Below, in pieces: positions 25,129 to 32,059 of a stretch of DNA of 64,000 nt. The translations under genes were made by a program, and so were the position numbers. This DNA is from a virus, in IMG/VR virus record IMGVR_UViG_3300044846_005309, positions 55,784-119,783 of that record; one strand, written 5' to 3'. The stretch's first letter is position 1. The number at the start of each line of letters is the position of its first letter. The notes beneath the pieces are model-generated. The model did no database searches. It saw nothing but the letters and a program-made list of their open reading frames with translations, and was not told where the DNA came from.

Positions 25129-25131
25129 TTT

Positions 25132-25206
25132 GCCTCTATAGCACAGTGGTAGTGCAACAGTTTTGTAAACTGTAGGTCGTTGGTTCGAATCCGACTGGAG
25201 GCTCCA
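25132..25206 (+). tRNA. tRNA-Thr (TGT)
   Basis: Full cloverleaf: acceptor GCCTCTA/TGGAGGC, anticodon stem ACAGT/ACTGT with loop TTTGTAA, T-loop TTCGAAT, encoded CCA. Confidence 0.95.
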
Positions 25207-25221
25207 TTTTCAACGACTCGT

Positions 25222-25587
25222 TTATACAGCATTGTATGCTGTGTTGTAATCTCGATTTTTATTTTGAAGCAATCTATATAAAACTTTGTCGTTCCCCGTT
25301 TGTTTTACTTCAGCATCATTTATATACTTATTTACAGTGTTGTAATCTTTATTAAGCCAAGCAATAGTACCTAAATAGTATTTTACTATACCTTGAGAAT
25401 CGTCGGTTTTAGCTTGGGTAGCTGCTTTATTCATCATAGATATAGCTTCTTGCGTTTTACCTTGAATAGCTAATTCTTGAGCAGCATGCCAAGTGTCTAG
25501 TGAAGGAATATTTAGCGGGTTAGTGTTACCCGTATAATTTTCGATTAACGATGAAAGATACAAATTTACCCTTTTATCAAATTTCAT
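25222..25587 (-). CDS. Hypothetical helical (TPR-like) protein, antisense within the tRNA array
   Basis: 121 aa starting MKFDKRVNLYLSSLIENY. Helix pairs such as DTWHAAQELAIQGKTQEAISMMNKAA and GIVKYYLGTIAWLNKDYNTVNKYI look like two to three degenerate tetratricopeptide units. It is the only minus-strand gene inside the tRNA array. The ATG at 25587 is used instead of a TTG at 25593, and a TAAATAT motif precedes it. A protein-interaction role is inferred from the fold only. Confidence 0.65.
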   Translation of the reverse strand: MKFDKRVNLYLSSLIENYTGNTNPLNIPSLDTWHAAQELAIQGKTQEAISMMNKAATQAKTDDSQGIVKYYLGTIAWLNKDYNTVNKYINDAEVKQTGNDKVLYRLLQNKNRDYNTAYNAV

Positions 25588-25601
25588 ATACAATATTTAT
25601 T

Positions 25602-25693
25602 GGAAGCGTGGGTGAGTGGATAAAAATCGCTTGTCTTGAAAACAAGAATCGGTGATGAGCCGGTCGTAGGTTCGAATCCTACCGCTTCCGCCA
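25602..25693 (+). tRNA. tRNA-Ser (TGA)
   Basis: Acceptor GGAAGCG/CGCTTCC, anticodon stem CTTGT/ACAAG with loop CTTGAAA, long type II variable arm, T-loop TTCGAAT, G73, encoded CCA. Confidence 0.95.
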
Positions 25694-25698
25694 ATTTT

Positions 25699-25897
25699 GC
25701 GCGAGGGGTAACCAATAGTCGGTTCTTCAATGGGCCAGTACCCTGAGTGGGCTGAGAAATACCAAGCACAAACAGGAAACCCGTGCCGGACTAGTACGGA
25801 AGTAGGAAGAGATGCATCTCGCTCCCTACAAGTCGGGGTTGGACGAAATTGCTTGGGGCTCTAAGAAGGTAAGGTTGACAGCCTCCCTCGCGCGCCA
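25699..25897 (+). ncRNA. 199-nt structured RNA with tRNA-like ends and a TPP-riboswitch-like core
   Basis: A perfect 9-bp outer helix GCGCGAGGG/CCCTCGCGC is followed by G and CCA, as in the neighbouring tRNAs. Inside lie GGCTGAGAAATACC (25750-25763), identical to the conserved J3-2 region of thiamine-pyrophosphate riboswitches, and CCGGACTAGTACGGAAGTAGG, which resembles the P4/P5 side. The remainder does not match a normal TPP aptamer or a tRNA: there is no D-arm or T-arm. The identity is uncertain; a processed structured RNA is the safest description. Confidence 0.5.
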
Positions 25898-25902
25898 TTT
25901 TT

Positions 25903-25987
25903 GGGAGTATGGCACAGCGGCAACTGCAGGAGACTGTAAATCTCCCGCCTTCGGGCTTCATTGGTTCGAGTCCAATTGCTCCCACCA
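25903..25987 (+). tRNA. tRNA-Tyr (GTA)
   Basis: Acceptor GGGAGTA/TGCTCCC, anticodon stem GGAGA/TCTCC with loop CTGTAAA, type II variable arm with a CCTTCGGG-type hairpin, A73, encoded CCA. Confidence 0.95.
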
Positions 25988-25993
25988 CTTTAA

Positions 25994-26075
25994 GCGGACG
26001 TGTCGTAATGGTAGCCGAGATGGTCTTAGAAGCCATTGCTTATGCGTGTGGGTTCGAGTCCCTCCGTCCGCACCA
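25994..26075 (+). tRNA. tRNA-Leu (TAG)
   Basis: Acceptor GCGGACG/CGTCCGC, anticodon stem ATGGT/GCCAT with loop CTTAGAA, type II variable arm, T-loop TTCGAGT, A73, encoded CCA. Confidence 0.92.
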
Positions 26076-26083
26076 CTTTAAAA

Positions 26084-26090
26084 TAAATAT
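26084..26090 (+). promoter_or_regulatory. TAAATAT late-promoter-like motif
   Basis: TAAATAT lies 4 nt before the lipoprotein ATG at 26095, between tRNA-Leu and that gene. Confidence 0.35.
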
Positions 26091-26094
26091 TATT

Positions 26095-26376
26095 ATGAAA
26101 ACACTAGCATTGCTTATTATTAGTTTGACTATGACCGGCTGCTACGCATCCCCGGTTATTCGTGGCCCTCGAGTAATTGTTGTTGATCCGCATCCTCGGG
26201 TAATTATTGTTGAACCAGCTCCTCGAGTAATTGTAACGAGAGAATACCCTCGTTATCCTAGTGTTTCGTGGCATATTGATGTAAATTTTGGACGGGGTCA
26301 CGGTCATGGCCATGTTTACGGCCCTATTCGTGGTCATTCGAATCCTGGCATTTGGCGTCACTATCGCCATTGGTAA
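26095..26376 (+). CDS. Small secreted lipoprotein with PRVI repeats
   Basis: A 93-aa protein with a type II signal peptide (MKTLALLIISLTMTGC; lipobox LTMTGC with Cys16). Three PRVIVV/PRVIIV/PRVIVT repeats and a His/Gly-rich C-terminus (GRGHGHGHVYG) follow. It should be lipidated and anchored in the host outer or inner membrane. Its place among tRNAs and its own promoter-like motif mark it as a cargo gene, perhaps for exclusion or envelope modification; this is inference. Confidence 0.8.
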   Translation: MKTLALLIISLTMTGCYASPVIRGPRVIVVDPHPRVIIVEPAPRVIVTREYPRYPSVSWHIDVNFGRGHGHGHVYGPIRGHSNPGIWRHYRHW

Positions 26377-26379
26377 TTT

Positions 26380-26467
26380 GGAAGGATGGCTGAGCGGCCT
26401 ATAGCAGAAGTTTACTAAACTTCCGAAGAGCAATCTTCCGGGGGTTCGAATCCCTCTCCTTCCGCCA
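26380..26467 (+). tRNA. tRNA-Ser (ACT)
   Basis: Acceptor GGAAGGA/TCCTTCC, anticodon stem GAAGT/ACTTC with loop TTACTAA, type II variable arm, T-loop TTCGAAT, G73, encoded CCA. The anticodon ACT instead of GCT is unusual in bacteria. Confidence 0.9.
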
Positions 26468-26469
26468 TC

Positions 26470-26546
26470 GCGCCAGTGTCGTTGAAAGGCTAAACTACTG
26501 TTTGCAAAACAGTTACATGCAGGTTCGATTCCTGTCTGGCGCTCCA
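26470..26546 (+). tRNA. tRNA-Cys (GCA)
   Basis: Acceptor GCGCCAG/CTGGCGC, anticodon stem ACTGT/ACAGT with loop TTGCAAA, T-loop TTCGATT, U73 as usual for Cys, encoded CCA. Confidence 0.93.
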
Positions 26547-26551
26547 TTTAT

Positions 26552-26628
26552 GGCGATTGTAGCTCAATGGTCAGAGTATTCGATTGTGATTCGAAGGGTT
26601 GCGAGTTCGAGTCTCGTCAGTCGCCCCA
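26552..26628 (+). tRNA. tRNA-His (GTG)
   Basis: The extra G-1 pairs with C73, followed by acceptor GCGATTG/CAGTCGC, anticodon stem TTCGA/TCGAA with loop TTGTGAT, T-loop TTCGAGT, encoded CCA. Confidence 0.94.
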
Positions 26629-26666
26629 AATATTTGATTTAGAACGTATCTAAACTAAATTTTAAT

Positions 26667-27341
26667 ATGAGTTTAGTTTTTGAAAAAATACTACCTTTAG
26701 TTAATAAAATTACCGAAAAATTTAATTTGGTATCATATGAAATTACAGAAGAAGGTATTAAGGATTACGACTGGTATAATAAAATTTTTTATTCTTTTAA
26801 CAAATTTAGAAGAGCTCATATAGAAGTTCTAGATCGTAGAGAACAAAACAATATGTGGATAATGCATACCACCGTTTTTCCGCATTTAGATGATGATGCG
26901 CCTATATTTGGTTTCGATATAATTTGTACAGGTAATAAGGTGTCTGGAGTGTTTCATGATCTATCTATTACAACTAACCCTAACCATCCATTACAGGTAA
27001 ACTTTAAAAAACTAGTTAGTAATTTAACTTGGAAAAGAGAAAGAGAATTACCCGAATGGGGCAAAGCAATTTTTTCGGAAGATATGATCGCCGCAGGTGG
27101 AAGTAATACTGAACAAGAACTACAGCAAATAGTGGATGTCTGTTTAGAAAGCTTAGATGTTTATTTGAGAAACATAGGAGCTACAAATTTTCCAAGTCCA
27201 ATTTCATCCAAAGAAATGCAGAATAGATATTGCAAGTATCAAAAGATGAATCCATACCCAGTTAAGATGTTAACTAATTTTGGATTGACAGAAGAGCAGG
27301 CTCGTCAGTTTGTTGAAAAACATCTCTTTCCTGAAGTTTAA
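26667..27341 (+). CDS. Ferredoxin-dependent bilin reductase (PcyA/PcyX-like)
   Basis: A 224-aa FDBR. Conserved blocks: RRAHIEVLD (Glu53), WIMHTTVFPHLDDDAPIFGFDII (His67, Asp84), HDLS, RELPEWGKAIFS and a C-terminal RYCKYQKMNPYPVKMLTNFGLTEEQARQFVEKHLF. Glu53, His67 and Asp84 match the catalytic E76, H88 and D105 of PcyA. FDBRs reduce biliverdin to phycobilins using ferredoxin. The class is PcyA-like, but phage PcyX enzymes of this clade make phycoerythrobilin, so the product is open. A heme oxygenase at 33.3 kb would supply biliverdin. Confidence 0.88.
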   Translation: MSLVFEKILPLVNKITEKFNLVSYEITEEGIKDYDWYNKIFYSFNKFRRAHIEVLDRREQNNMWIMHTTVFPHLDDDAPIFGFDIICTGNKVSGVFHDLSITTNPNHPLQVNFKKLVSNLTWKRERELPEWGKAIFSEDMIAAGGSNTEQELQQIVDVCLESLDVYLRNIGATNFPSPISSKEMQNRYCKYQKMNPYPVKMLTNFGLTEEQARQFVEKHLFPEV

Positions 27342-27353
27342 TCCTTTTTTCTG

Positions 27354-27360
27354 TAAATAT
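27354..27360 (+). promoter_or_regulatory. TAAATAT late-promoter-like motif
   Basis: TAAATAT lies 4 nt before the ATG at 27365. Confidence 0.35.
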
Positions 27361-27364
27361 TGCT

Positions 27365-27970
27365 ATGAAATATATAGCAATATTTTTTGCATTATTACTA
27401 ACTAGTTTTGCACAAAATTTAAAAGTATCTACTAAGACTACAAACTACACTCTAACCACTAATGACACTAACACTCTTATTGCATTTATGAGTGTTAATG
27501 CCCCCTTAGTGAGAATGACTGTACCTTCAGAAACGTCTTCAAGAAATACCTTTCCTACCGGGGCTAGAATATACGGTACATCTTTAACAAACTCGATAGT
27601 TCACATAACCGGTTCATCAGGCGTGACAATTATAAGTCCTGAAAACTCATTTCGTAGTAAAAACTATGGTTCAAGATGGGAGCTTATAAAATTATCAAAG
27701 AATATGTGGTTACTTGAAGGAGATTTATATTCCTTAGAAATGAATGCTTTTATTGGAGATGATGTAGTAATAAAAGCAGTTGTTGATGCCGATGCTACAG
27801 GTCCTTTCATTTATAAGTGGTATAAAAATGGAGTACTAATACCGGATGCTACTTTTGCTAGTTTAAAACTTAATAATATAGACCTTTCAACTTCTGGAAA
27901 GTATTATGCCATAGTAAGTAATAGAGCAGGTTCTTACACGGGAGAAACGACTACTTTAATAGTTAGATAA
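27365..27970 (+). CDS. Secreted protein with C-terminal Ig-like domain
   Basis: A 201-aa protein with an N-terminal signal peptide (MKYIAIFFALLLTSFAQ), a beta-rich region and, from about residue 120, an Ig-like domain (VVDADATGPFIYKWYKNGVLIPDATFASLKLNNIDLSTSGKYYAIVSN). The W...G.Y.....N pattern is typical of immunoglobulin-like domains on surface or virion proteins. It may be exported to the host surface or decorate the virion. The next gene has a related domain. Confidence 0.75.
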   Translation: MKYIAIFFALLLTSFAQNLKVSTKTTNYTLTTNDTNTLIAFMSVNAPLVRMTVPSETSSRNTFPTGARIYGTSLTNSIVHITGSSGVTIISPENSFRSKNYGSRWELIKLSKNMWLLEGDLYSLEMNAFIGDDVVIKAVVDADATGPFIYKWYKNGVLIPDATFASLKLNNIDLSTSGKYYAIVSNRAGSYTGETTTLIVR

Positions 27971-27975
27971 CTGCA

Positions 27976-27982
27976 TAAGTAT
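27976..27982 (+). promoter_or_regulatory. TAAGTAT late-promoter-like motif
   Basis: TAAGTAT lies 6 nt before the ATG at 27989. Confidence 0.35.
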
Positions 27983-27988
27983 ATTAGT

Positions 27989-28345
27989 ATGAAAAAACTA
28001 ATATCTGCTATATTCGCAAGTATTGTATTGACCTCTGCAGTAGTAGCGCAAGTCGCGCCCGTACCTAACCCAGATGTCTCAGAGACAGTACTAACAAATA
28101 CAAAAGTTACTTTGACAGCCACTGCTGATGGTACAGCCCCAATTACATATGCTTGGTTCAAGGGTACTACCCAAGTAGCAACAGGCTCTACTCTAGTTTT
28201 TAATAGTATTCAAACTGCCGATGCAGGGGTATACAAGGCTGTAGCTACTAACCCAGGCGGTTCAACTGATAGTAATCTCGCAACGCTTGTTGTTATTACC
28301 CCAGTTGCTCCTTTCAATGTAAAGATTACTATTACTAAGGGTTAA
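27989..28345 (+). CDS. Secreted single Ig-like domain protein
   Basis: 118 aa: a signal peptide (MKKLISAIFASIVLTSAVVAQ) then one Ig-like domain (TLTATADGTAPITYAWFKG, LVFNSIQTADAGVYKAVATNPGGS). The domain is closely related in pattern to that of the preceding gene, suggesting duplication. An exported Ig-like protein could mediate carbohydrate adhesion or block surface receptors; the role is unknown. Confidence 0.78.
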   Translation: MKKLISAIFASIVLTSAVVAQVAPVPNPDVSETVLTNTKVTLTATADGTAPITYAWFKGTTQVATGSTLVFNSIQTADAGVYKAVATNPGGSTDSNLATLVVITPVAPFNVKITITKG

Positions 28346-28352
28346 TTTTTTT

Positions 28353-28427
28353 ACGGACGTGGTATAGTGGTCGTGCAGCAGCCTCCAAACCTGCCCTAAG
28401 AGAGTTCGATTCTCTCCGTCCGTGCCA
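28353..28427 (+). tRNA. tRNA-Trp (CCA)
   Basis: Acceptor ACGGACG/CGTCCGT, anticodon loop CTCCAAA on a stem with one C-C mismatch, T-arm GAGAG TTCGATT CTCTC, G73, encoded CCA. Confidence 0.9.
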
Positions 28428-28431
28428 CTTT

Positions 28432-28752
28432 ATGAGATTTATAGCTATATTTCTCTTTGCTTCAATAGCTTACTGTTCTGATACAATTACGTTTTCGTCG
28501 TATCAGGCCCCTAAGCTATACAATTATAGTTATTCCTATAGTAAGGATAGAGACGATGATAGACACTATAGTAAGGATAGAGACGATGATAGACACTATA
28601 GTTGGGATAGAAAATATAGCTATAAAGATGATAAGTATGAATATGGTCATCCTTCTATTCCTGAGCCTTCTACTTGGACTTTACTTGCTGGCGTGTGCGC
28701 CTTGTCGGCAGCATTTATTAAACGGCGTAAAACGCTTACTAGTAAACCCTAA
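28432..28752 (+). CDS. PEP-CTERM-type secreted protein with tandem charged repeats
   Basis: A 106-aa protein: signal peptide, then a Tyr/Asp/Arg-rich middle with two exact copies of YSKDRDDDRH (30-bp DNA repeat), then the full PEP-CTERM signal PEPSTWTLLAGVCALSAAF followed by IKRRK. PEP-CTERM tails (PEP motif, hydrophobic helix, basic end) are processed by exosortase in bacteria making extracellular polymer. A phage copy implies use of host exosortase sorting. Starts 4 nt after tRNA-Trp. Confidence 0.82.
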   Translation: MRFIAIFLFASIAYCSDTITFSSYQAPKLYNYSYSYSKDRDDDRHYSKDRDDDRHYSWDRKYSYKDDKYEYGHPSIPEPSTWTLLAGVCALSAAFIKRRKTLTSKP

Positions 28753-28981
28753 ATGTTTACTCGCGATAGCAATAACTATACTAGTTACTATAGTAGCGGT
28801 TTTTACAGTTAGCGGTAAGAAAGAGATTGGGGTATTTAACAGAGAAATCAAATGCCCTAATGCCGTTAAGAATGAATATGGTATCTTTTTAGCAAGTGGA
28901 GACTGCAAATGTTCAGAATGCTCGCCTAAAACAACTCCACCCACTCCTTTGAATGCGCCAGTTGTAAGCGATTCAAAATAA
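28643..28981 (+). CDS. Hypothetical membrane protein overlapping the PEP-CTERM gene
   Basis: 112 aa if started at ATG 28643, overlapping the previous gene by 110 nt in another frame. It has two hydrophobic segments (about residues 2-18 and 42-60) and a C-terminal region with KCPNAVKNEYGIF and CKCSEC. About two thirds of it lies beyond the PEP-CTERM stop and the frame stays open to the next tRNA, so it is probably real. The start is uncertain. Confidence 0.5.
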   Translation: MVILLFLSLLLGLYLLACAPCRQHLLNGVKRLLVNPKCLLAIAITILVTIVAVFTVSGKKEIGVFNREIKCPNAVKNEYGIFLASGDCKCSECSPKTTPPTPLNAPVVSDSK

Positions 28982-28984
28982 TCT

Positions 28985-29062
28985 GGGGTGGTAGCTCAAT
29001 TGGTTAGTAGCGACAGCCTGTCACGCTGTAGGCTGCGGGTTCGAGTCCCGTCCATCCCGCCA
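28985..29062 (+). tRNA. tRNA-Asp (GTC)
   Basis: Acceptor GGGGTGG/CCATCCC, anticodon stem ACAGC/GCTGT with loop CTGTCAC, T-loop TTCGAGT, G73, encoded CCA. Confidence 0.95.
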
Positions 29063-29068
29063 TTTTTT

Positions 29069-29143
29069 TGCCCAGTAGCTCAGTGGCAGAGCATGCGACT
29101 GTTAATCGCGTGGTCGTTGGTTCGATCCCAACTTGGGCAGCCA
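29069..29143 (+). tRNA. tRNA-Asn (GTT)
   Basis: Acceptor TGCCCAG/TTGGGCA, anticodon stem GCGA/TCGC with loop CTGTTAA, T-loop TTCGATC, G73, encoded CCA. Confidence 0.93.
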
Positions 29144-29161
29144 TTTTAGTGGAAAATAGTG

Positions 29162-29168
29162 TAAGTAT
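29162..29168 (+). promoter_or_regulatory. TAAGTAT motif upstream of tRNA-Pro
   Basis: TAAGTAT and a further TATTATA stretch stand in the 41-nt gap before tRNA-Pro, suggesting a separate transcript start. Confidence 0.35.
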
Positions 29169-29184
29169 GAGTATATTATAGTCT

Positions 29185-29261
29185 CGGCCGTTAGCACAGC
29201 CTGGTAGTGCGTTCGCCTTGGGCGCGAAAGGTCGCAAGTTCGAGTCTTGCACGGCCGACCA
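29185..29261 (+). tRNA. tRNA-Pro (TGG)
   Basis: Acceptor CGGCCGT/ACGGCCG, anticodon stem TTCGC/GCGAA with loop CTTGGGC, T-arm GCAAG TTCGAGT CTTGC, A73, encoded CCA. Confidence 0.95.
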
Positions 29262-29267
29262 TTTTAT

Positions 29268-29341
29268 TGACTCGTGGTGTAACGGTAGCACAAGAGACTT
29301 TGACTCTCTTTGTTGGGGTTCGAATCCCTACGAGTCAGCCA
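29268..29341 (+). tRNA. tRNA-Gln (TTG)
   Basis: Acceptor TGACTCG/CGAGTCA, anticodon stem AGAGA/TCTCT with loop CTTTGAC, T-loop TTCGAAT, G73, encoded CCA. Confidence 0.94.
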
Positions 29342-29375
29342 TTTGAAAAATAAGTCTTTTTTGGTAAATGTTAGT

Positions 29376-29936
29376 ATGGAGCATTTTCATTATAAAATAC
29401 CCGGCTGGTTTACATTTCCTAAATTGTATTCCACTATGGTTGATAGATCTTTTTCAGGCTCTCATTTTGTAGAGGTTGGTACTTGGCAAGGCTCATCTGC
29501 TGCTTACATGGCTGTAGAAATTATTAACTCCGGTAAAAACATTAAATTTGATTGTATTGACATATGGGGTCGTTATTCAATTGACGGGCTTAATACTAAA
29601 ACCCCTGAGCTTTTACCGGATAATACCGTAGAACAACTTTTCTTAAAAAATATAGAACCAGTTAAACATATAATCAATCCAATAAAAACTCCATCTACTG
29701 AAGGGGCTAAGCTTTATAAAAATGAGTCTTTGGATTTTGTTTTTATTGATGCTAACCATGTTTATGAAGCTGTAAAAGACGATCTACATGCATGGTATAA
29801 TAAAGTTAAACCGGGCGGGTTTATTGCTGGTCATGACTATTATAATGATGCAGGTGTAAAGCGAGCTGTTGATGAATTTTTTAAAGATAAAAATTTGTAC
29901 TTAGGAGAAGGCTGCTGGTTATATTTTAAACAATGA
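29376..29936 (+). CDS. SAM-dependent methyltransferase (Methyltransf_24 type)
   Basis: 186 aa with motif I FVEVGTWQGSSAAYMA, FDCIDIWG, and LDFVFIDANHVYEAVKDDLHAWYNKVKPGGFIAGHDY, the class I fold with a metal-associated FIDANH. This type often acts on sugars or small acceptors in glycan clusters. The ATG at 29376 is chosen because earlier codons of the frame lie in the tRNA-Gln gene. Overlaps the FkbM gene by 4 nt. Confidence 0.82.
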   Translation: MEHFHYKIPGWFTFPKLYSTMVDRSFSGSHFVEVGTWQGSSAAYMAVEIINSGKNIKFDCIDIWGRYSIDGLNTKTPELLPDNTVEQLFLKNIEPVKHIINPIKTPSTEGAKLYKNESLDFVFIDANHVYEAVKDDLHAWYNKVKPGGFIAGHDYYNDAGVKRAVDEFFKDKNLYLGEGCWLYFKQ

Positions 29937-30592
29937 AATACGAGCATTTAAAACAGCAAGACGATTTTGTTTACACTGAAATTTTTGATTGGAATGTTTA
30001 TCAAGCGCTGCCTGATGAAATATATAATCAGAATATTTTAGATATAGGGGGTCATTATGGAATGTTTAGTTTATTCTGCAATGAATATAATCCTAAACAA
30101 ATTATCACAGTTGAAGCCAGCCCTATTAATTTTATTAAATTACTTAACAACACAAAAAATATACGTAATTTAAAAGCGATTAATGCTGCTGTTACAGTTA
30201 AAACTGGAGATTTTATTACTATTAGTAATGATGGATGCCAATCTCAAATTAATAAAGGCAACACTAACGTTAGTACGGTCTCATTAGTTGACGTAGTAAA
30301 CTGGTTTCCTGATAATGAAGATATAGTGCTAAAGATGGATATCGAAGGAGCAGAGTATCCTTTATTTTTTAATAGTCCTTCGTTTATTTTCAGACGTTTC
30401 AATAAAATTTATATTGAATTACATGAAGAAAGTATTGCGGGCCCGGGTAATTCTATTAAAAGACTCGACTCGTTTATACAAAAAGAGTTAAAATTTAAAT
30501 CTGTTTGGGAAGGGCGATTTTTTACTAATACAGATACCGGTAAACAGTCTAATAATGATATAGCTGTATTTAAATACGAACGAGCTTTATAA
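29933..30592 (+). CDS. FkbM family methyltransferase
   Basis: 219 aa: NILDIGGHYGMFSLF (SAM-binding motif I), IITVEASPINF and VLKMDIEGAEYPLFF with the diagnostic MDIEGAE, then IYIELHEE. FkbM enzymes O-methylate sugars and polyketides; among glycosyltransferases a sugar methylase is likely. Coupled to the preceding methyltransferase. Confidence 0.88.
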   Translation: MKYEHLKQQDDFVYTEIFDWNVYQALPDEIYNQNILDIGGHYGMFSLFCNEYNPKQIITVEASPINFIKLLNNTKNIRNLKAINAAVTVKTGDFITISNDGCQSQINKGNTNVSTVSLVDVVNWFPDNEDIVLKMDIEGAEYPLFFNSPSFIFRRFNKIYIELHEESIAGPGNSIKRLDSFIQKELKFKSVWEGRFFTNTDTGKQSNNDIAVFKYERAL

Positions 30593-30595
30593 ATT

Positions 30596-31210
30596 ATGAA
30601 TCCTTTGCTGTCTATTTTAGTTTGTACTATTAATAAACGAGCTTCTTTATTTGAGCGGTTAGATAAAAAAATTAGAAACCAGCTAACAATAGAAACCGAG
30701 TATTTAGTTAATTTAGATGACGGTAAATTGTCAATAGGAAATAAAAGAGAAGAATTAAAATTACAATCGACTGGTAAATATATAGTATATATAGATGATG
30801 ATGATCATATAAGCAAAAATTATGTAAAAAATATACTTTCTGTTATTAAAGGTCATGAGCCAGATGCAATAGGCATAAAATGCATATACACTGTAAATTT
30901 TAAACAAAAATCTTATTTTGTATCGACTAATAATACATCTGAATTAACTACTAAAGGTGTACATTGTAGACCTATAGGGCATTTAAACCCGGTAAAACGA
31001 GAAATAGCTATAAAAGCACCATTTCCAGATCTTTATTATGGAGAAGATAGAAAATATTCTAATGAAATAAAACCTCATATAAAAACAGAAGTTTTAGCGA
31101 AAAACACTCTTTATTGGTATGACTATAGGCCGAATAGTTCAGAGTCTATAAAAAAAGATATTGAAGTAAAAAGTTTAGGGCTAAAGTTAATTGAAAACAA
31201 TATTATATAG
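30596..31210 (+). CDS. GT2-like glycosyltransferase
   Basis: 204 aa beginning LLSILVCTINKRASLFERL, with GNKREELKLQSTGKYIVYIDDDDHIS, i.e. the GT-A nucleotide site and a DDDDH metal motif. It lies 3 nt after FkbM in a three-gene glycan unit bounded by tRNA-Gln and tRNA-Gly. Donor and acceptor are unknown. Confidence 0.82.
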   Translation: MNPLLSILVCTINKRASLFERLDKKIRNQLTIETEYLVNLDDGKLSIGNKREELKLQSTGKYIVYIDDDDHISKNYVKNILSVIKGHEPDAIGIKCIYTVNFKQKSYFVSTNNTSELTTKGVHCRPIGHLNPVKREIAIKAPFPDLYYGEDRKYSNEIKPHIKTEVLAKNTLYWYDYRPNSSESIKKDIEVKSLGLKLIENNII

Positions 31211-31215
31211 TTTAC

Positions 31216-31290
31216 GCGTGAGTAGCTCAATGGTAGAGCACCTCGTTGCCAACGAGGATGTTGCAGGTTCGAGTCCTGTCTCACGCACCA
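31216..31290 (+). tRNA. tRNA-Gly (GCC)
   Basis: Acceptor GCGTGAG/CTCACGC, anticodon stem CCTCG/CGAGG with loop TTGCCAA, T-arm GCAGG TTCGAGT CCTGT, A73, encoded CCA. Confidence 0.95.
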
Positions 31291-31300
31291 TTTTAAAAAT

Positions 31301-31996
31301 ATGCTTTATACAGTAATAATACCTACATACAATAAAATTGATAATTTAAAATATTGTATAGAGAGTATACAACAATATACCTCTTTAAATGATATTGAAA
31401 TTATTGTAATTTCTAACGGGTGTAAAGACGGCACAGTAGAGTACATGCAAAAACTAGAAGGGCCATTTAAAATTGTACATTGGCCTGAGCCGTTAGGGTA
31501 TATTAATAGTGTTAATATAGGGATAAGTCTTAGTAAGGGAAATTATATAGTTTTATTAAATAATGACACCATTCTAAATGGTAAAGGCTGGTTATCATAT
31601 TTAATAGATCCTTTTAATCAAATTTCAACCGCAGGCATTACTGGGCCATATAAAGGATATTGGAATAAGTACCCGTGGTTAATGTTTTTTTGTGTAGCAA
31701 TAAAAAGAGATGTATTTAAAAAAATCGGTTTGTTAGATATTAATTTTCACCCAGGCTACGGAGAAGATGTAGATTTTTGTATACGAGCTGGAAAAGCCGG
31801 GTTCACTATCCATCAAGTACCTGAACAGCGGCTAACACAAGATAAAAATATTAGTACATTAAAACATGGTAAATTTCCTATTTACCATGCAAGTAATACG
31901 ACTTTTAAAGACGATCCTTACTACAGTGATTATTTAACTAACTCTAAAGAACTACTCACTAAAAAGTACGGGTTAAGATGCTCCGAAGTTAGCTAA
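31301..31996 (+). CDS. GT2 glycosyltransferase (paralogue of the gene at 62.5 kb)
   Basis: 231 aa: TVIIPTYNKIDNLKYCIESI, EIIVISNGCKDGTVEYM, IVLLNNDTIL (DxD-like NDT) and HPGYGEDVDFCIRAGKAGF. It is collinear with the protein at 62541-63233 (shared VISNGC, PLGYxxxVN, LLNNDT, GEDxDFCIRA, HQVPE), so the two are paralogues placed 31 kb apart. Confidence 0.88.
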   Translation: MLYTVIIPTYNKIDNLKYCIESIQQYTSLNDIEIIVISNGCKDGTVEYMQKLEGPFKIVHWPEPLGYINSVNIGISLSKGNYIVLLNNDTILNGKGWLSYLIDPFNQISTAGITGPYKGYWNKYPWLMFFCVAIKRDVFKKIGLLDINFHPGYGEDVDFCIRAGKAGFTIHQVPEQRLTQDKNISTLKHGKFPIYHASNTTFKDDPYYSDYLTNSKELLTKKYGLRCSEVS

Positions 31997-32031
31997 TTTA
32001 CCTATTAAAGCACTATTATTTAAAATAAAGC

Positions 32032-32059
32032 TTGAGGTTTAAGATTAAAGTACTACTAT
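32032..32059 (+). promoter_or_regulatory. Promoter upstream of the second tRNA block
   Basis: TTGAGG, a 16-nt spacer ending GTAC and TACTAT, followed by TTGTTCTTTT downstream as in two related promoters. Confidence 0.6.

Noticed and set aside
25699-25897. tRNA interrupted by a group I intron
   Set aside because: The ends form an acceptor-like helix with CCA, but no D-arm, anticodon arm, T-arm or intron core elements can be found.
25791-26036. Minus-strand ORF across tRNA genes (contains AIGLEPM-like text)
   Set aside because: It is the antisense translation of tRNA-Tyr and the preceding RNA; this kind of artefact is common and the tRNA evidence is stronger.
26104-26547. Minus-strand ORF covering the lipoprotein, tRNA-Ser and tRNA-Cys
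   Set aside because: Antisense of a gene with a clear signal peptide and of two well-formed tRNAs.
28530-28595. Short direct repeats as a CRISPR array
   Set aside because: Only two adjacent copies without spacers, in frame inside the PEP-CTERM gene.
29004-29291. Minus-strand ORF over tRNA-Asp, Asn, Pro and Gln
   Set aside because: Antisense of four tRNA genes.
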